A DNA stretch of 64,000 bases from Flavobacterium fluviatile (GTDB lineage: Bacteria > Bacteroidota > Bacteroidia > Flavobacteriales > Flavobacteriaceae). Shown here piece after piece: positions 1 through 7,882 of the stretch. The notes below the pieces were generated by a model that made no database searches, had not been told where the DNA came from, and saw only the letters and a program-made list of their open reading frames with translations. The number at the start of each line of letters is the position of its first letter. Within the stretch, counting starts at the first letter, position 1. Made by a program: the position numbers and the translations under genes. The stretch covers positions 124,001 to 188,000 of the forward strand of contig NZ_JAADZW010000007.1 of NCBI RefSeq assembly GCF_010645065.1. Reading direction: 5' to 3'.

Positions 1-64
1 CGAAATTATAAAAGAACATCATCTTTTTGGTTATCATCCGGAAAAACAATTAGAACAGAATTAA
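1..64 (+). CDS. 3' end of an unidentified protein (partial)
   Basis: An open frame enters from the left edge and stops at TAA 62-64. It encodes about 20 C-terminal residues ending in HPEKQLEQN. That is too little to assign a family. It is followed directly by a hairpin with a T-run, which supports this being a real gene end. The 5' part lies outside the window. Confidence 0.5.
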   Translation, partial: EIIKEHHLFGYHPEKQLEQN

Positions 65-85
65 AATTTACTTATTCAAAGTCAT

Positions 86-128
86 AAAAGTCCAAAAAAG
101 AGTGATTCCTTTTTGGACTCTTTTTTTT
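86..128 (+). terminator. Rho-independent terminator
   Basis: An AGTCCAAAAA arm pairs with TTTTTGGACT across a short loop and is followed by a run of eight T. It ends the partial upstream gene and separates it from the FMN reductase gene. Confidence 0.75.
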
Positions 129-200
129 AGTAAAATTTATTTCAATCTGCAGCGTTTTTAATTGTAATTTAATTTTAGTATTTTTAATTAAAAATAAACC

Positions 201-728
201 ATGAAAATTATAGCCTTTGCAGGAAGCAACAGTCAACAATCCATCAATAAACGTTTAGCAGCGTATGCCGCAAATCAGTTTGAAAATGCAGAAATAGAAG
301 TTTTGGATCTGAATGATTTTGAAATGCCTGTATTCAGCGTTGACTTAGAAAAAGAAATAGGGCAGCATGAAACCGCAAAATCATTTCTGAAAAAAATAGA
401 AAGTGCTGACATTCTTGTGGTTTCTCTGGCTGAAAATAACGGGAATTATTCAGTTGCTTTTAAAAATGTATTTGACTGGAGTTCCAGAATTATAAAAGAT
501 GTTTTCCAGCAAAAACCAATGCTTTTGATGGCAACTTCCCCTGGTCCAAGAGGCGGTGCTTCGGTTTTAGAAATTGCAAAAACTGCTTTTCCAAGATATG
601 GCGCTCAGGTAAAAGGACTTTTTTCACTGCCTTCTTTCAATGCTAATTTTGATCTGGAGAAAAATAAAATCTCGAATCCCGAATTTGACAACGAACTGAA
701 AACAATTGTAAAAAACAGTTTTAATTAA
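201..728 (+). CDS. NAD(P)H-dependent FMN reductase family protein
   Basis: This 175-residue protein has the flavodoxin-like fold expected of NADPH-dependent FMN reductases. The N-terminal beta strand runs into the phosphate-binding loop AGSNSQQSINKRL. Residues around 70-80 (LAENNGNYS) and the SPGPRGGAS segment near 110 match the flavin-contact loops of the family. Such enzymes reduce FMN or quinones with NAD(P)H in the cytoplasm; the physiological substrate cannot be read from the sequence. Its stop codon overlaps the next start by one base (TAATG), so translation of the transglutaminase-like gene is probably coupled. The length is normal for the family. Confidence 0.85.
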   Translation: MKIIAFAGSNSQQSINKRLAAYAANQFENAEIEVLDLNDFEMPVFSVDLEKEIGQHETAKSFLKKIESADILVVSLAENNGNYSVAFKNVFDWSSRIIKDVFQQKPMLLMATSPGPRGGASVLEIAKTAFPRYGAQVKGLFSLPSFNANFDLEKNKISNPEFDNELKTIVKNSFN

Positions 729-1708
729 TGAAATTTATACAGTTCGTTTTTGCTTTTATTTTTATAAATACCATTAGCCTTCATCTCTCCTACTCTCAAA
801 AACTGAATGCTATTGACGGTATCGTCCTGAAATATCCTAAAAATTTCGACAATACTGAAGAATTGGCTGAAAAAATCGACAAAGATTTCAACTCAGATTA
901 TGACAAAGCAAGGGCTATTTACAGCTGGATCGCATTTAACATTAAATATGATTATGCAGCATTTTTAAATCCGCCGCAAGCAATGCGCTTTTCTTATCGG
1001 AATGAAGCTGAAAAAAAAAGAAAAATACAAGAGTTCAACAACCAAATACTGCAAAAGACATTCCGGTCTAAAAAAGCCGTGTGCGAAGGTTTTACCCTTT
1101 TATTTAAGCATTTGACGGCATTGGTTGGAATTAAATCAGAAATTATCAGAGGGGATTCCAAAACAAGACTGGCTGATATTGGCAGAAAAAATACTTCTTC
1201 AAATCACGCATGGAACATCGTGTTAATTGATGGAAAATGGCACTTAGTCGATGTTACCTGGGGACAAGGTTACTATGACAGTAGTAAGGGCAGAATGGTG
1301 AAGGATTTTGATCCGGTCTATTTTGACACTGAACCCGATTACTTTTTTGCTAAACATTTTCCTCATTCAGGCTCTTTTCTTAATAAGAAATTAAATAAGG
1401 AAGAGTATCTAAATGGCCCTTTAATTTACAACAAAACCATTACAGGAGACTATAAAATCATAAAGCCTGAATCCGGAATAATTGAAGTAAATAATGGTGG
1501 AAAAATAACTTTTGTGATCAAGAACATTTCAAAATCAGATCAGTTTTATTACTTAAATAAAAAGAACCAGCCTGTCCGGATAACAAACTCAAAAGAAAAA
1601 AGAGACGGTTTAGAATTTCAGTTGACTTTTGATAATACAATCGGGAATTATATTACATTTTATCTGGACACAAATAGTATTGCTTCTTTTAAAATAGTTC
1701 AAAAATAA
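728..1708 (+). CDS. Secreted transglutaminase-like (papain-fold) protein
   Basis: A 326-residue protein with a Sec signal peptide (hydrophobic residues 3-22, cleavage likely after LSYSQ). The transglutaminase-like core shows the catalytic triad in order: Cys in KAVCEGFTLLF, His in SSNHAWNIV, and Asp in HLVDVTWG. Bacterial members are predicted peptidases or peptide-processing enzymes of the periplasm. The C-terminal 90 residues form a beta-rich extension of unknown role. The start overlaps the FMN reductase stop by one base. The substrate is unknown, and the pairing with a cytoplasmic flavoprotein gives no obvious pathway. Confidence 0.85.
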   Translation: MKFIQFVFAFIFINTISLHLSYSQKLNAIDGIVLKYPKNFDNTEELAEKIDKDFNSDYDKARAIYSWIAFNIKYDYAAFLNPPQAMRFSYRNEAEKKRKIQEFNNQILQKTFRSKKAVCEGFTLLFKHLTALVGIKSEIIRGDSKTRLADIGRKNTSSNHAWNIVLIDGKWHLVDVTWGQGYYDSSKGRMVKDFDPVYFDTEPDYFFAKHFPHSGSFLNKKLNKEEYLNGPLIYNKTITGDYKIIKPESGIIEVNNGGKITFVIKNISKSDQFYYLNKKNQPVRITNSKEKRDGLEFQLTFDNTIGNYITFYLDTNSIASFKIVQK

Positions 1709-1790
1709 TTATCGCCAACCAGATTTCTTTCTTATTTTACTGAATTGGCGTAACTTAGCAGTTAGTGATAAAACATTAACGGCCTGAATT

Positions 1791-2966
1791 ATGGAAACAA
1801 CTTTTTTGAAATCGATTTTAGATAATGATTTCTATAAATTTACGATGCAGCATGCTGTAATCAGGCTTTTTCCAAAAGCCAGAGTCCGCTATGGTTTTAT
1901 CAATCGTGGCAAACATATTTTTCCGCCCGGCTTTTCCGATTTGCTTCGAAAATCGGTTGACGCAATGGCAGACCTGAGATTAACCAAAGACGAGAAGAAT
2001 TATTTATCACACAACTGTCCATATCTCGACCCAACTTATTTAGATTTCCTGCAAGGTTATACTTACGATCCATCAGAAGTCCATATTACCCAGGAAGGAT
2101 CAGATATTAATGTTACCATTGAAGGTTATTGGTATCGTACTATTTTATGGGAAGTCCCATTGATGGCTTTAATTTCTGAACTCTTTTACAAATCGAATCT
2201 TTTAATCCGTTTAAATGATGAGGCTATAAAAGAGCTGACCAAAAACAAAATTGACAATTATAATAAACTTGGTGTTTCTGTTTTAGAGTTTGGCACCAGA
2301 CGCCGTCACTCTTACGATGTGCATTATTTAGTAAATGAAACACTGAGAACTTACGGTTCCGGAAGCTTTCTGGGAACCAGCAACGTACATTTTGCAATGA
2401 TCAACAACCGCAGACCTTTAGGAACGCACGCACACGAATGGTTTATGTTTCATGCTGCTCAGTACGGCTTCAAAATGGCTAACTCGATCAGTCTGGAACA
2501 CTGGACTCAGGTTTACGGAGGTGACCTTGGAATTGCCTTAACAGACACCTATACAACAAATATATTTTTCAGTCAATTCGATAAAAAATACTCCAAACTT
2601 TTTGATGGCGTACGACATGATAGCGGCGATCCGCTTGAGTTTGCAAAAAAGGTAATTTCACATTACATCAAAATGGGGATAGACCCAAAATCTAAAGCAA
2701 TCGTTTTTTCGGATTCCCTTAACTTTGATAAAGTAAAAATCATAGCAGATTCCTGCAGGGATAAAATCAGAATGTCTTTTGGAATTGGGACTAATTTTAC
2801 CAATGATGTCGGACTTCCATCGATGAACATGGTTATCAAACTAACAGAAACAAAAGCCGATCACGCACATTGGCAAGGGGTTGTCAAACTTTCTGACGAA
2901 AAAAACAAAAACACAGGAACACCCGAAATGATTGATTTAGCCAGACAGGTACTCGGAATCAAATAG
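1791..2966 (+). CDS. pncB: Nicotinate phosphoribosyltransferase
   Basis: This 391-residue enzyme joins nicotinate to PRPP, with ATP hydrolysis, to make nicotinate mononucleotide in NAD salvage. Family hallmarks are the N-terminal NDFYKFTMQ segment, EFGTRRRHS near residue 166, the GTHAHEWFM motif carrying the catalytic His, and the RHDSGDP phosphate-binding segment near 275. The length is usual for the bacterial PncB branch. It stands alone, with an 82-bp leader containing TAACTTAG at 1749, a weak match to the Bacteroidota -7 box. It is followed by a 160-bp gap before parE. Confidence 0.95.
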   Translation: METTFLKSILDNDFYKFTMQHAVIRLFPKARVRYGFINRGKHIFPPGFSDLLRKSVDAMADLRLTKDEKNYLSHNCPYLDPTYLDFLQGYTYDPSEVHITQEGSDINVTIEGYWYRTILWEVPLMALISELFYKSNLLIRLNDEAIKELTKNKIDNYNKLGVSVLEFGTRRRHSYDVHYLVNETLRTYGSGSFLGTSNVHFAMINNRRPLGTHAHEWFMFHAAQYGFKMANSISLEHWTQVYGGDLGIALTDTYTTNIFFSQFDKKYSKLFDGVRHDSGDPLEFAKKVISHYIKMGIDPKSKAIVFSDSLNFDKVKIIADSCRDKIRMSFGIGTNFTNDVGLPSMNMVIKLTETKADHAHWQGVVKLSDEKNKNTGTPEMIDLARQVLGIK

Positions 2967-3128
2967 TGTTTTTTTGCCGAAAAATCAGTTTATTCAAAAT
3001 TGTATTGGACTTTATTATTTATAAATGAATTGAAACAAGTTTTAACTGTTATTATTCATAACAAATAAAGAATACACTTTTATTTTTTACCGATAAATGG
3101 TACATTAGCCAAAAATCCAAATTCATTT

Positions 3129-4997
3129 ATGCCAGAGCAAAATCAATATAACGAAGATAATATCAGATCCCTCGACTGGAAAGAGCATATTCGTATGCGT
3201 CCCGGAATGTATATCGGGAAATTGGGAGACGGATCTTCACCGGATGATGGTATTTATATTCTTTTAAAAGAGGTTTTAGACAACTGTATTGATGAGTTCG
3301 TAATGGGCTCCGGAAAAACCATTGAGGTAAGTATTAAAGACAAAACGGTTACCGTTCGTGATTACGGACGTGGTATTCCGTTAGGAAAAGTAGTTGATGT
3401 AGTTTCAAAAATGAACACCGGTGGAAAGTATGATTCTAAAGCTTTCCAGAAATCAGTTGGTCTGAACGGTGTCGGAACAAAGGCTGTAAATGCGCTTTCG
3501 AATTATTTCCGTGTAGAATCGGTTCGTGATGATAAACAAAAAGCAGCAGAGTTTTCAGCCGGTAATCTGGTTTTGGAAGAAGATGTAATCGACACCACAA
3601 AACGTAAAGGAACAAAAGTAACTTTTACACCAGACGAGACGATTTTCAAAAACTATAAATTCCGTTTAGAATATGTCATAAAAATGGTCAAAAACTATTG
3701 TTATCTAAACAATGGACTGACAATTATTTTTAATGGCGAAAAATATTATTCAGAGAACGGACTTCGTGATTTATTAGAAGAAACAATCAACGAAGAAGAT
3801 TTAGAATATCCAATTATACACTTAAAAGAGCATGACATCGAAGTTGCTCTTACACACAGTAAAACGCAGTACAGTGAAGAATATCACTCTTTCGTGAATG
3901 GCCAGAACACCACTCAGGGTGGAACGCACTTAGCAGCGTATCGTGAAGCAGTTGTAAAAACGATTCGTGAATTTTACAATAAAAATTTCGAAGCATCAGA
4001 CGTTCGTAAATCGATTGTGAGCGCGATTAGTATTAAAGTCATGGAGCCGGTTTTTGAGTCCCAGACCAAAACAAAATTAGGTTCTACCGATATGGGTTCT
4101 GATGACGGAACTCCTGCGGTTTCTGTTCGTACTTTTGTTAACGATTTCATCAAAACAAAATTAGATAACTACCTGCATAAAAATCCGGCAACTGCAGACG
4201 CTTTATTACGCAAAATTCTTCAGGCTGAGCGCGAAAGAAAAGAATTATCCGGAATTAGAAAACTGGCAACAGATCGTGCTAAAAAAGCCAATCTTCACAA
4301 TAAAAAATTAAGAGACTGTCGTGCACATCTTCCGGATACCAAAAACCCAAGAAACTTAGAAAGTACGCTTTTTATTACCGAGGGGGATTCGGCTTCCGGA
4401 TCAATTACCAAGTCACGTGATGTGAATACACAAGCGGTTTTCAGTTTACGTGGTAAGCCTTTGAATTCATACGGAATGAGCAAAAAAATCGTGTATGAAA
4501 ACGAAGAATTCAACTTACTGCAAGCTGCATTGGATATCGAAGACGGATTAGAAAAATTACGTTACAACAATATCGTAATCGCAACCGATGCCGATGTCGA
4601 CGGAATGCACATTCGTTTACTGTTGATTACGTTTTTCCTTCAGTTTTTTCCGGAATTAATCAAAGAGGGGCATTTGTATATTTTACAGACGCCGCTTTTC
4701 AGAGTTCGCAACAAGAAAGAAACAATCTACTGTTATTCTGAAGAAGAAAGAAAAGAAGCTATCGAAAAACTAAAGCCAAAACCGGAAATTACCCGATTTA
4801 AAGGTTTGGGAGAGATTTCGCCAGACGAATTCAAGAACTTTATTGGAGACACGATCCGCCTTGATCCTGTTATGATGGATAAACATACTTCGATTGAACA
4901 GTTGTTATCTTTCTATATGGGGAAAAATACCCCGGACAGACAAGATTTTATTATCAAAAACCTGAAGGTTGAAATTGACGAACTGGAAGAAATATAA
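3129..4997 (+). CDS. parE: DNA topoisomerase IV subunit B (type IIA ATPase subunit)
   Basis: A 622-residue GyrB/ParE-type subunit. The GHKL ATPase shows LDNCIDE (N box), RDYGRGIP (G1) and [14 protein letters not shown] (G2/lid). The TOPRIM domain shows [10 protein letters not shown] and the DADVDGMH metal-binding motif. The length and the pairing with a ParC-like gene downstream favour topoisomerase IV over gyrase. It supplies ATP-driven strand passage for chromosome decatenation. In this genome it is separated from parC by about 2.9 kb that includes an AT-rich accessory island. The product is intact, and the upstream gap contains TACATTAG at 3101, a possible -7 element. Confidence 0.93.
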   Translation: MPEQNQYNEDNIRSLDWKEHIRMRPGMYIGKLGDGSSPDDGIYILLKEVLDNCIDEFVMGSGKTIEVSIKDKTVTVRDYGRGIPLGKVVDVVSKMNTGGKYDSKAFQKSVGLNGVGTKAVNALSNYFRVESVRDDKQKAAEFSAGNLVLEEDVIDTTKRKGTKVTFTPDETIFKNYKFRLEYVIKMVKNYCYLNNGLTIIFNGEKYYSENGLRDLLEETINEEDLEYPIIHLKEHDIEVALTHSKTQYSEEYHSFVNGQNTTQGGTHLAAYREAVVKTIREFYNKNFEASDVRKSIVSAISIKVMEPVFESQTKTKLGSTDMGSDDGTPAVSVRTFVNDFIKTKLDNYLHKNPATADALLRKILQAERERKELSGIRKLATDRAKKANLHNKKLRDCRAHLPDTKNPRNLESTLFITEGDSASGSITKSRDVNTQAVFSLRGKPLNSYGMSKKIVYENEEFNLLQAALDIEDGLEKLRYNNIVIATDADVDGMHIRLLLITFFLQFFPELIKEGHLYILQTPLFRVRNKKETIYCYSEEERKEAIEKLKPKPEITRFKGLGEISPDEFKNFIGDTIRLDPVMMDKHTSIEQLLSFYMGKNTPDRQDFIIKNLKVEIDELEEI

Positions 4998-4999
4998 AA

Positions 5000-5122
5000 A
5001 TGGAAAAGAAGAAATTAATTTATGCCGCATTGGTGTTTATTGTAAGTTTTGCAATCACTTATGTTTTAATAAAAAATTATAAAAAAAGTCAGAATACAAT
5101 TGAAAATATTCAGGTTAAATAA
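5000..5122 (+). CDS. Small single-pass membrane protein (40 aa)
   Basis: An ATG two bases after the parE stop opens a 40-codon frame. The protein has a Lys-rich start (MEKKK), a hydrophobic segment at residues 6-24 (YAALVFIVSFAITYVLI) and a short charged tail (KNYKKSQNT...). Tight spacing to parE suggests cotranscription. The single predicted helix with positive residues on both sides would place it in the inner membrane. I do not recognise a family. It is too short for routine gene callers, and its reality rests on composition and position. Confidence 0.6.
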   Translation: MEKKKLIYAALVFIVSFAITYVLIKNYKKSQNTIENIQVK

Positions 5123-5130
5123 AAATAACA

Positions 5131-5570
5131 TTGTCTAAAAATCTTCAAAACAAAGTACTTTTTCAACAAATTGCTGAGTTATTGCATAATGCCCGACAAC
5201 AGGTTTTGTGCACGGTTAATTCAACAATGGTTTATACTTATTTTGAAATTGGAAGAGTTATAGTTGAAGAGGAACAAAATGGAAAAGAGAGAGCCGAATA
5301 CGGAAAACAGATTTTAAAAGGGCTTTCTCAACAATTAACAAAAGACTTTGGAAAGGGTTTCTCTATTAGGAATCTAAAACAGATAAAATAGTTTTATTTG
5401 ATTCTCTAAAAATCGGAGACAGTGTCTCGGATTTTGGAAATTCTAAAAACGCGGTCACTGACTTTGGAATTCAAATTTTGAATTTCGTCATCAGTGTTGA
5501 CGAAATTTAATTGAAAAACCCCAGTCACTGACTGAGAAATTACAAAGAATTTGAAAAAAGCAATAAAGTA
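5131..5570 (+). pseudogene. Broken DUF1016/YhcG-type nuclease gene (N-terminal remnant)
   Basis: The first 86 codons, from a TTG at 5131 to the stop at 5389, encode a DUF1016 N-terminal domain. Hallmarks are the YFEIGRVIVEEEQNG segment, YGKQILKGLSQQL and FGKGFSIRNLKQ. Intact relatives continue to a PDDEXK nuclease domain of about 350 residues in total. Here the same frame continues with several stops (FYLIL*KSETVS...) and no nuclease domain follows before the ATPase gene. Full-length homologues are widespread accessory or defence-associated genes of Bacteroidota. A truncated but expressed N-terminal protein is possible. The palindrome-rich tail may be the variable linker seen in this family. 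Confidence 0.7.
5411..5534 (+). repeat. Cluster of four short palindromes
   Basis: Four perfect or near-perfect inverted repeats lie within 125 bp: GAGACA-G-TGTCTC at 5416-5428 (extended to 5411-5433 with one mismatch pair), GTCA-C-TGAC at 5454-5462, AATTTCGTCA/TGACGAAATT at 5481-5507, and CAGTCA-C-TGACTG at 5522-5534. They sit in the decayed tail of the DUF1016 gene, just upstream of the ATPase gene. Their arms differ, so this is not a CRISPR or a simple tandem repeat. Confidence 0.7.
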
Positions 5571-5594
5571 ATTGTTTTAAAAATATTTAAGACT

Positions 5595-6926
5595 ATGAAT
5601 TATATAAAGAGATTTAGTGTAGTAGGTTTGTTTGGAACAAACGATGTTGATATTTTTTTTGATGAGAATAAAAAAATACTAATAGGAGAAAATGGATTAG
5701 GAAAGACTCAAATTCTTAATTTATTATACTATACTCTTACAAGAAACTTTTTAAGATTAAATGATTTTAACTTCTATAAACTCATTATTGAATTTGAGAA
5801 TGAAGAAAAAAATTCTATTGAAATTAGAAAAGATGAGATTCAGAATTCGATTGATAGATTTTATAAAGAAAATGAAGCAAAAGAATTCATAAAAGAGTTT
5901 GGATATGCTCAATTTGAATCTTTGAGCAAAAGATTTAATCAGAAGAAGAGAAATTCTTATGAGTTGGAAAGATTGCTTGAGAATAATTCAAAATTTAGAA
6001 AGTATCCAATCCATAGATTATTTAGATTCTTCGAGGATTTTGAAAAAGAATTTAAATTTAATCCAACGTTTCAGGAATTAGATGTAAAAATTCAAAAAGA
6101 ATTAGGAAATTCAGAGATTATGTATTTTCCAACTTATAGAAGAGTTGAAGAAGATTTACATAATCTAGGATATAATGATGATGAATTTCTTGAAGAAGAT
6201 GCTACATTAATTCAGTTCGGAATGGATGATGTTCAAAGAAAGTTAAGTCAATTAGAAAATAAAATAGATAAACTGTTAAAAGAAGGATTAACTCAGTTTA
6301 CAAAAGATGTATTAAATATAGTAATTGATGATAATGAGTTTGAAAATAATGTTCTTGAAAAGACTAATGAAGAAGATATTAATTTAATATTATCAAGAGT
6401 TGGTTCTTTGCTTTCAGATATACAAAAGGAGTCAATAAAAAATATTGTTATTGCAAAAAAAGTAAATAACCCTTTATCTATTCATTTGCTAAATAAATTA
6501 GTAGAAAGTTATGAAAAACAAAAACCATTAGATAAATTAATTAAAATATTTAAAGATGCATGTAATAAATACCTTGTAAATAAAGAAGTGTATTATGATG
6601 AGAGTAACATTAATATTTATATTAAATCTAAAATAACTAACAATAAAATTGATTTAAAAAATTTATCATCTGGAGAAAAACAAATAGTTTCTATTTTTTC
6701 TAAAGTTTATCTCTCTTCTGAAGATAAAAGATTTATCGTCCTATTTGACGAACCCGAGCTTTCACTCAGTATGAAGTGGCAAAAGGCGTTGTTACCTGAT
6801 ATTGTAAATTCAAATAAATGTGATTTTTTATTAGCAGTTACTCACTCTCCATTCATTTTTGATAATGAATTGGATAAGTATGCTGTTGGACTTAACGAAT
6901 ATTATTCACTTTCAGAGAATTTATAG
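5595..6926 (+). CDS. AAA (ABC/OLD-like) ATPase, AriA-like component of a PARIS-type defence pair
   Basis: A 443-residue SMC/OLD-type ATPase. Walker A is G31-ENGLGKT-38, the ABC-like signature is LSSGE at 357-361, Walker B is LFDEPE at 383-388 and the H-loop is THSPF (His417). The region between (about 60-340) is helical and charged, as in AAA_15 proteins. The next gene starts one base after its stop and encodes a DUF4435/TOPRIM protein. Known PARIS systems have this order, with an ATPase of about 450 residues sensing phage anti-restriction proteins and holding back a TOPRIM nuclease. That function is inferred here from architecture only. The gene is visibly richer in A/T and in AGA/ATA codons than parE and parC, which suggests transfer. 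Confidence 0.8.
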   Translation: MNYIKRFSVVGLFGTNDVDIFFDENKKILIGENGLGKTQILNLLYYTLTRNFLRLNDFNFYKLIIEFENEEKNSIEIRKDEIQNSIDRFYKENEAKEFIKEFGYAQFESLSKRFNQKKRNSYELERLLENNSKFRKYPIHRLFRFFEDFEKEFKFNPTFQELDVKIQKELGNSEIMYFPTYRRVEEDLHNLGYNDDEFLEEDATLIQFGMDDVQRKLSQLENKIDKLLKEGLTQFTKDVLNIVIDDNEFENNVLEKTNEEDINLILSRVGSLLSDIQKESIKNIVIAKKVNNPLSIHLLNKLVESYEKQKPLDKLIKIFKDACNKYLVNKEVYYDESNINIYIKSKITNNKIDLKNLSSGEKQIVSIFSKVYLSSEDKRFIVLFDEPELSLSMKWQKALLPDIVNSNKCDFLLAVTHSPFIFDNELDKYAVGLNEYYSLSENL

Positions 6927-6927
6927 T

Positions 6928-7845
6928 ATGGGTTTGAGTGTTGAAGAATTAAGAGAAAGTCGAATGAGATCGGTTGTAGCTTATGCTGAATTTGTTGACT
7001 CAACTGGAAAATTACCGAATCATTTATTTTGCTTTTTTGAAGGAAAAGACAATCCATATTATGTTCCAAGAATAAAAAAATATACAGAAGATTTTCATCC
7101 AATAAAATGTGGCGGCAGATCAAAAGTTCTAGAAGTGCATAATCTTATAAAAAATCAAGAAGTATATAACAACAATAAAAAAGCCTTTTTTGTAGATAGA
7201 GACTTTAATGAAATATTATCAGTACAAGATCCAATTGTTTACGAAACTCCATGTTATTCAATTGAAAATCTGTTTGTGAGCGAAACAGTTTTTAAACAAA
7301 TTTTGAGTAATGAATTTCATTTGTCTGAGACTACAAATCAATTGCATGAAAAATATTTAAATCTATATAAAAATAGACAAGAAGAATTTCACGACGCAGT
7401 TTTGTTATTCAATGCTTGGTATGCATGTTTAATTTGGATAAGAAATAATAAAGGCAAAGAAACTGGGGTAAAATTGGATAATAAATTCCCAAAAGGATTG
7501 ATTAATATGTCAATTGAGCAAATTTTGCAAAATTACACTTTAGAAGATTTAAAAAGTATTTTTCCAGATGCTACAGAAGTAGCATTAGATAGTTTGAACT
7601 TAAAAGTTGAAGAGTTTAAAAACTGCAATAAATTAAAGTGCTTTAGAGGTAAATATGAAATGGATTTTTTATTGAAATTTATTGATTTAATGATATCTGA
7701 AGGAAAAAAAAATAATGAGCAAATTAAATTTTCTTTTGGAGGTGCATTGAATAACGAGAGAGCAATTTCTGTTTTTACGCATTATGCAGAAACTCCCGAT
7801 TGTTTAGATGTTTACATTAACAAAGTGATTAATGAAATTGTTTAA
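6928..7845 (+). CDS. DUF4435 TOPRIM-like protein, AriB-like effector candidate
   Basis: A 305-residue protein when started at ATG 6928, one base after the ATPase stop. The open frame extends to 6859, but those codons overlap the ATPase gene and read as non-protein. DUF4435 features are FFEGKD with Glu38 and FFVDRDF with Asp90 and Asp92. These match the acidic metal-binding positions of a TOPRIM fold. The C-terminal half is helical with a conserved-looking FRGKYEMDFLLKF segment. In PARIS, AriB is released from AriA on infection and cuts host tRNA. Whether this protein has that target is unknown. ATPase plus DUF4435 pairs also occur outside PARIS, so the subtype needs testing. Confidence 0.78.
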   Translation: MGLSVEELRESRMRSVVAYAEFVDSTGKLPNHLFCFFEGKDNPYYVPRIKKYTEDFHPIKCGGRSKVLEVHNLIKNQEVYNNNKKAFFVDRDFNEILSVQDPIVYETPCYSIENLFVSETVFKQILSNEFHLSETTNQLHEKYLNLYKNRQEEFHDAVLLFNAWYACLIWIRNNKGKETGVKLDNKFPKGLINMSIEQILQNYTLEDLKSIFPDATEVALDSLNLKVEEFKNCNKLKCFRGKYEMDFLLKFIDLMISEGKKNNEQIKFSFGGALNNERAISVFTHYAETPDCLDVYINKVINEIV

Positions 7846-7882
7846 AGTTTAAAACATTTAGTATTTATACTGAACAAAATAT

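Noticed and set aside
5411..5534. Possible CRISPR or tandem repeat
   Set aside because: The palindromes differ in sequence and have irregular spacing; no repeat-spacer units.
6859..6927. Longer start for the DUF4435 gene
   Set aside because: The extra codons lie inside the ATPase gene and do not read as protein; ATG 6928 follows the ATPase stop by one base.
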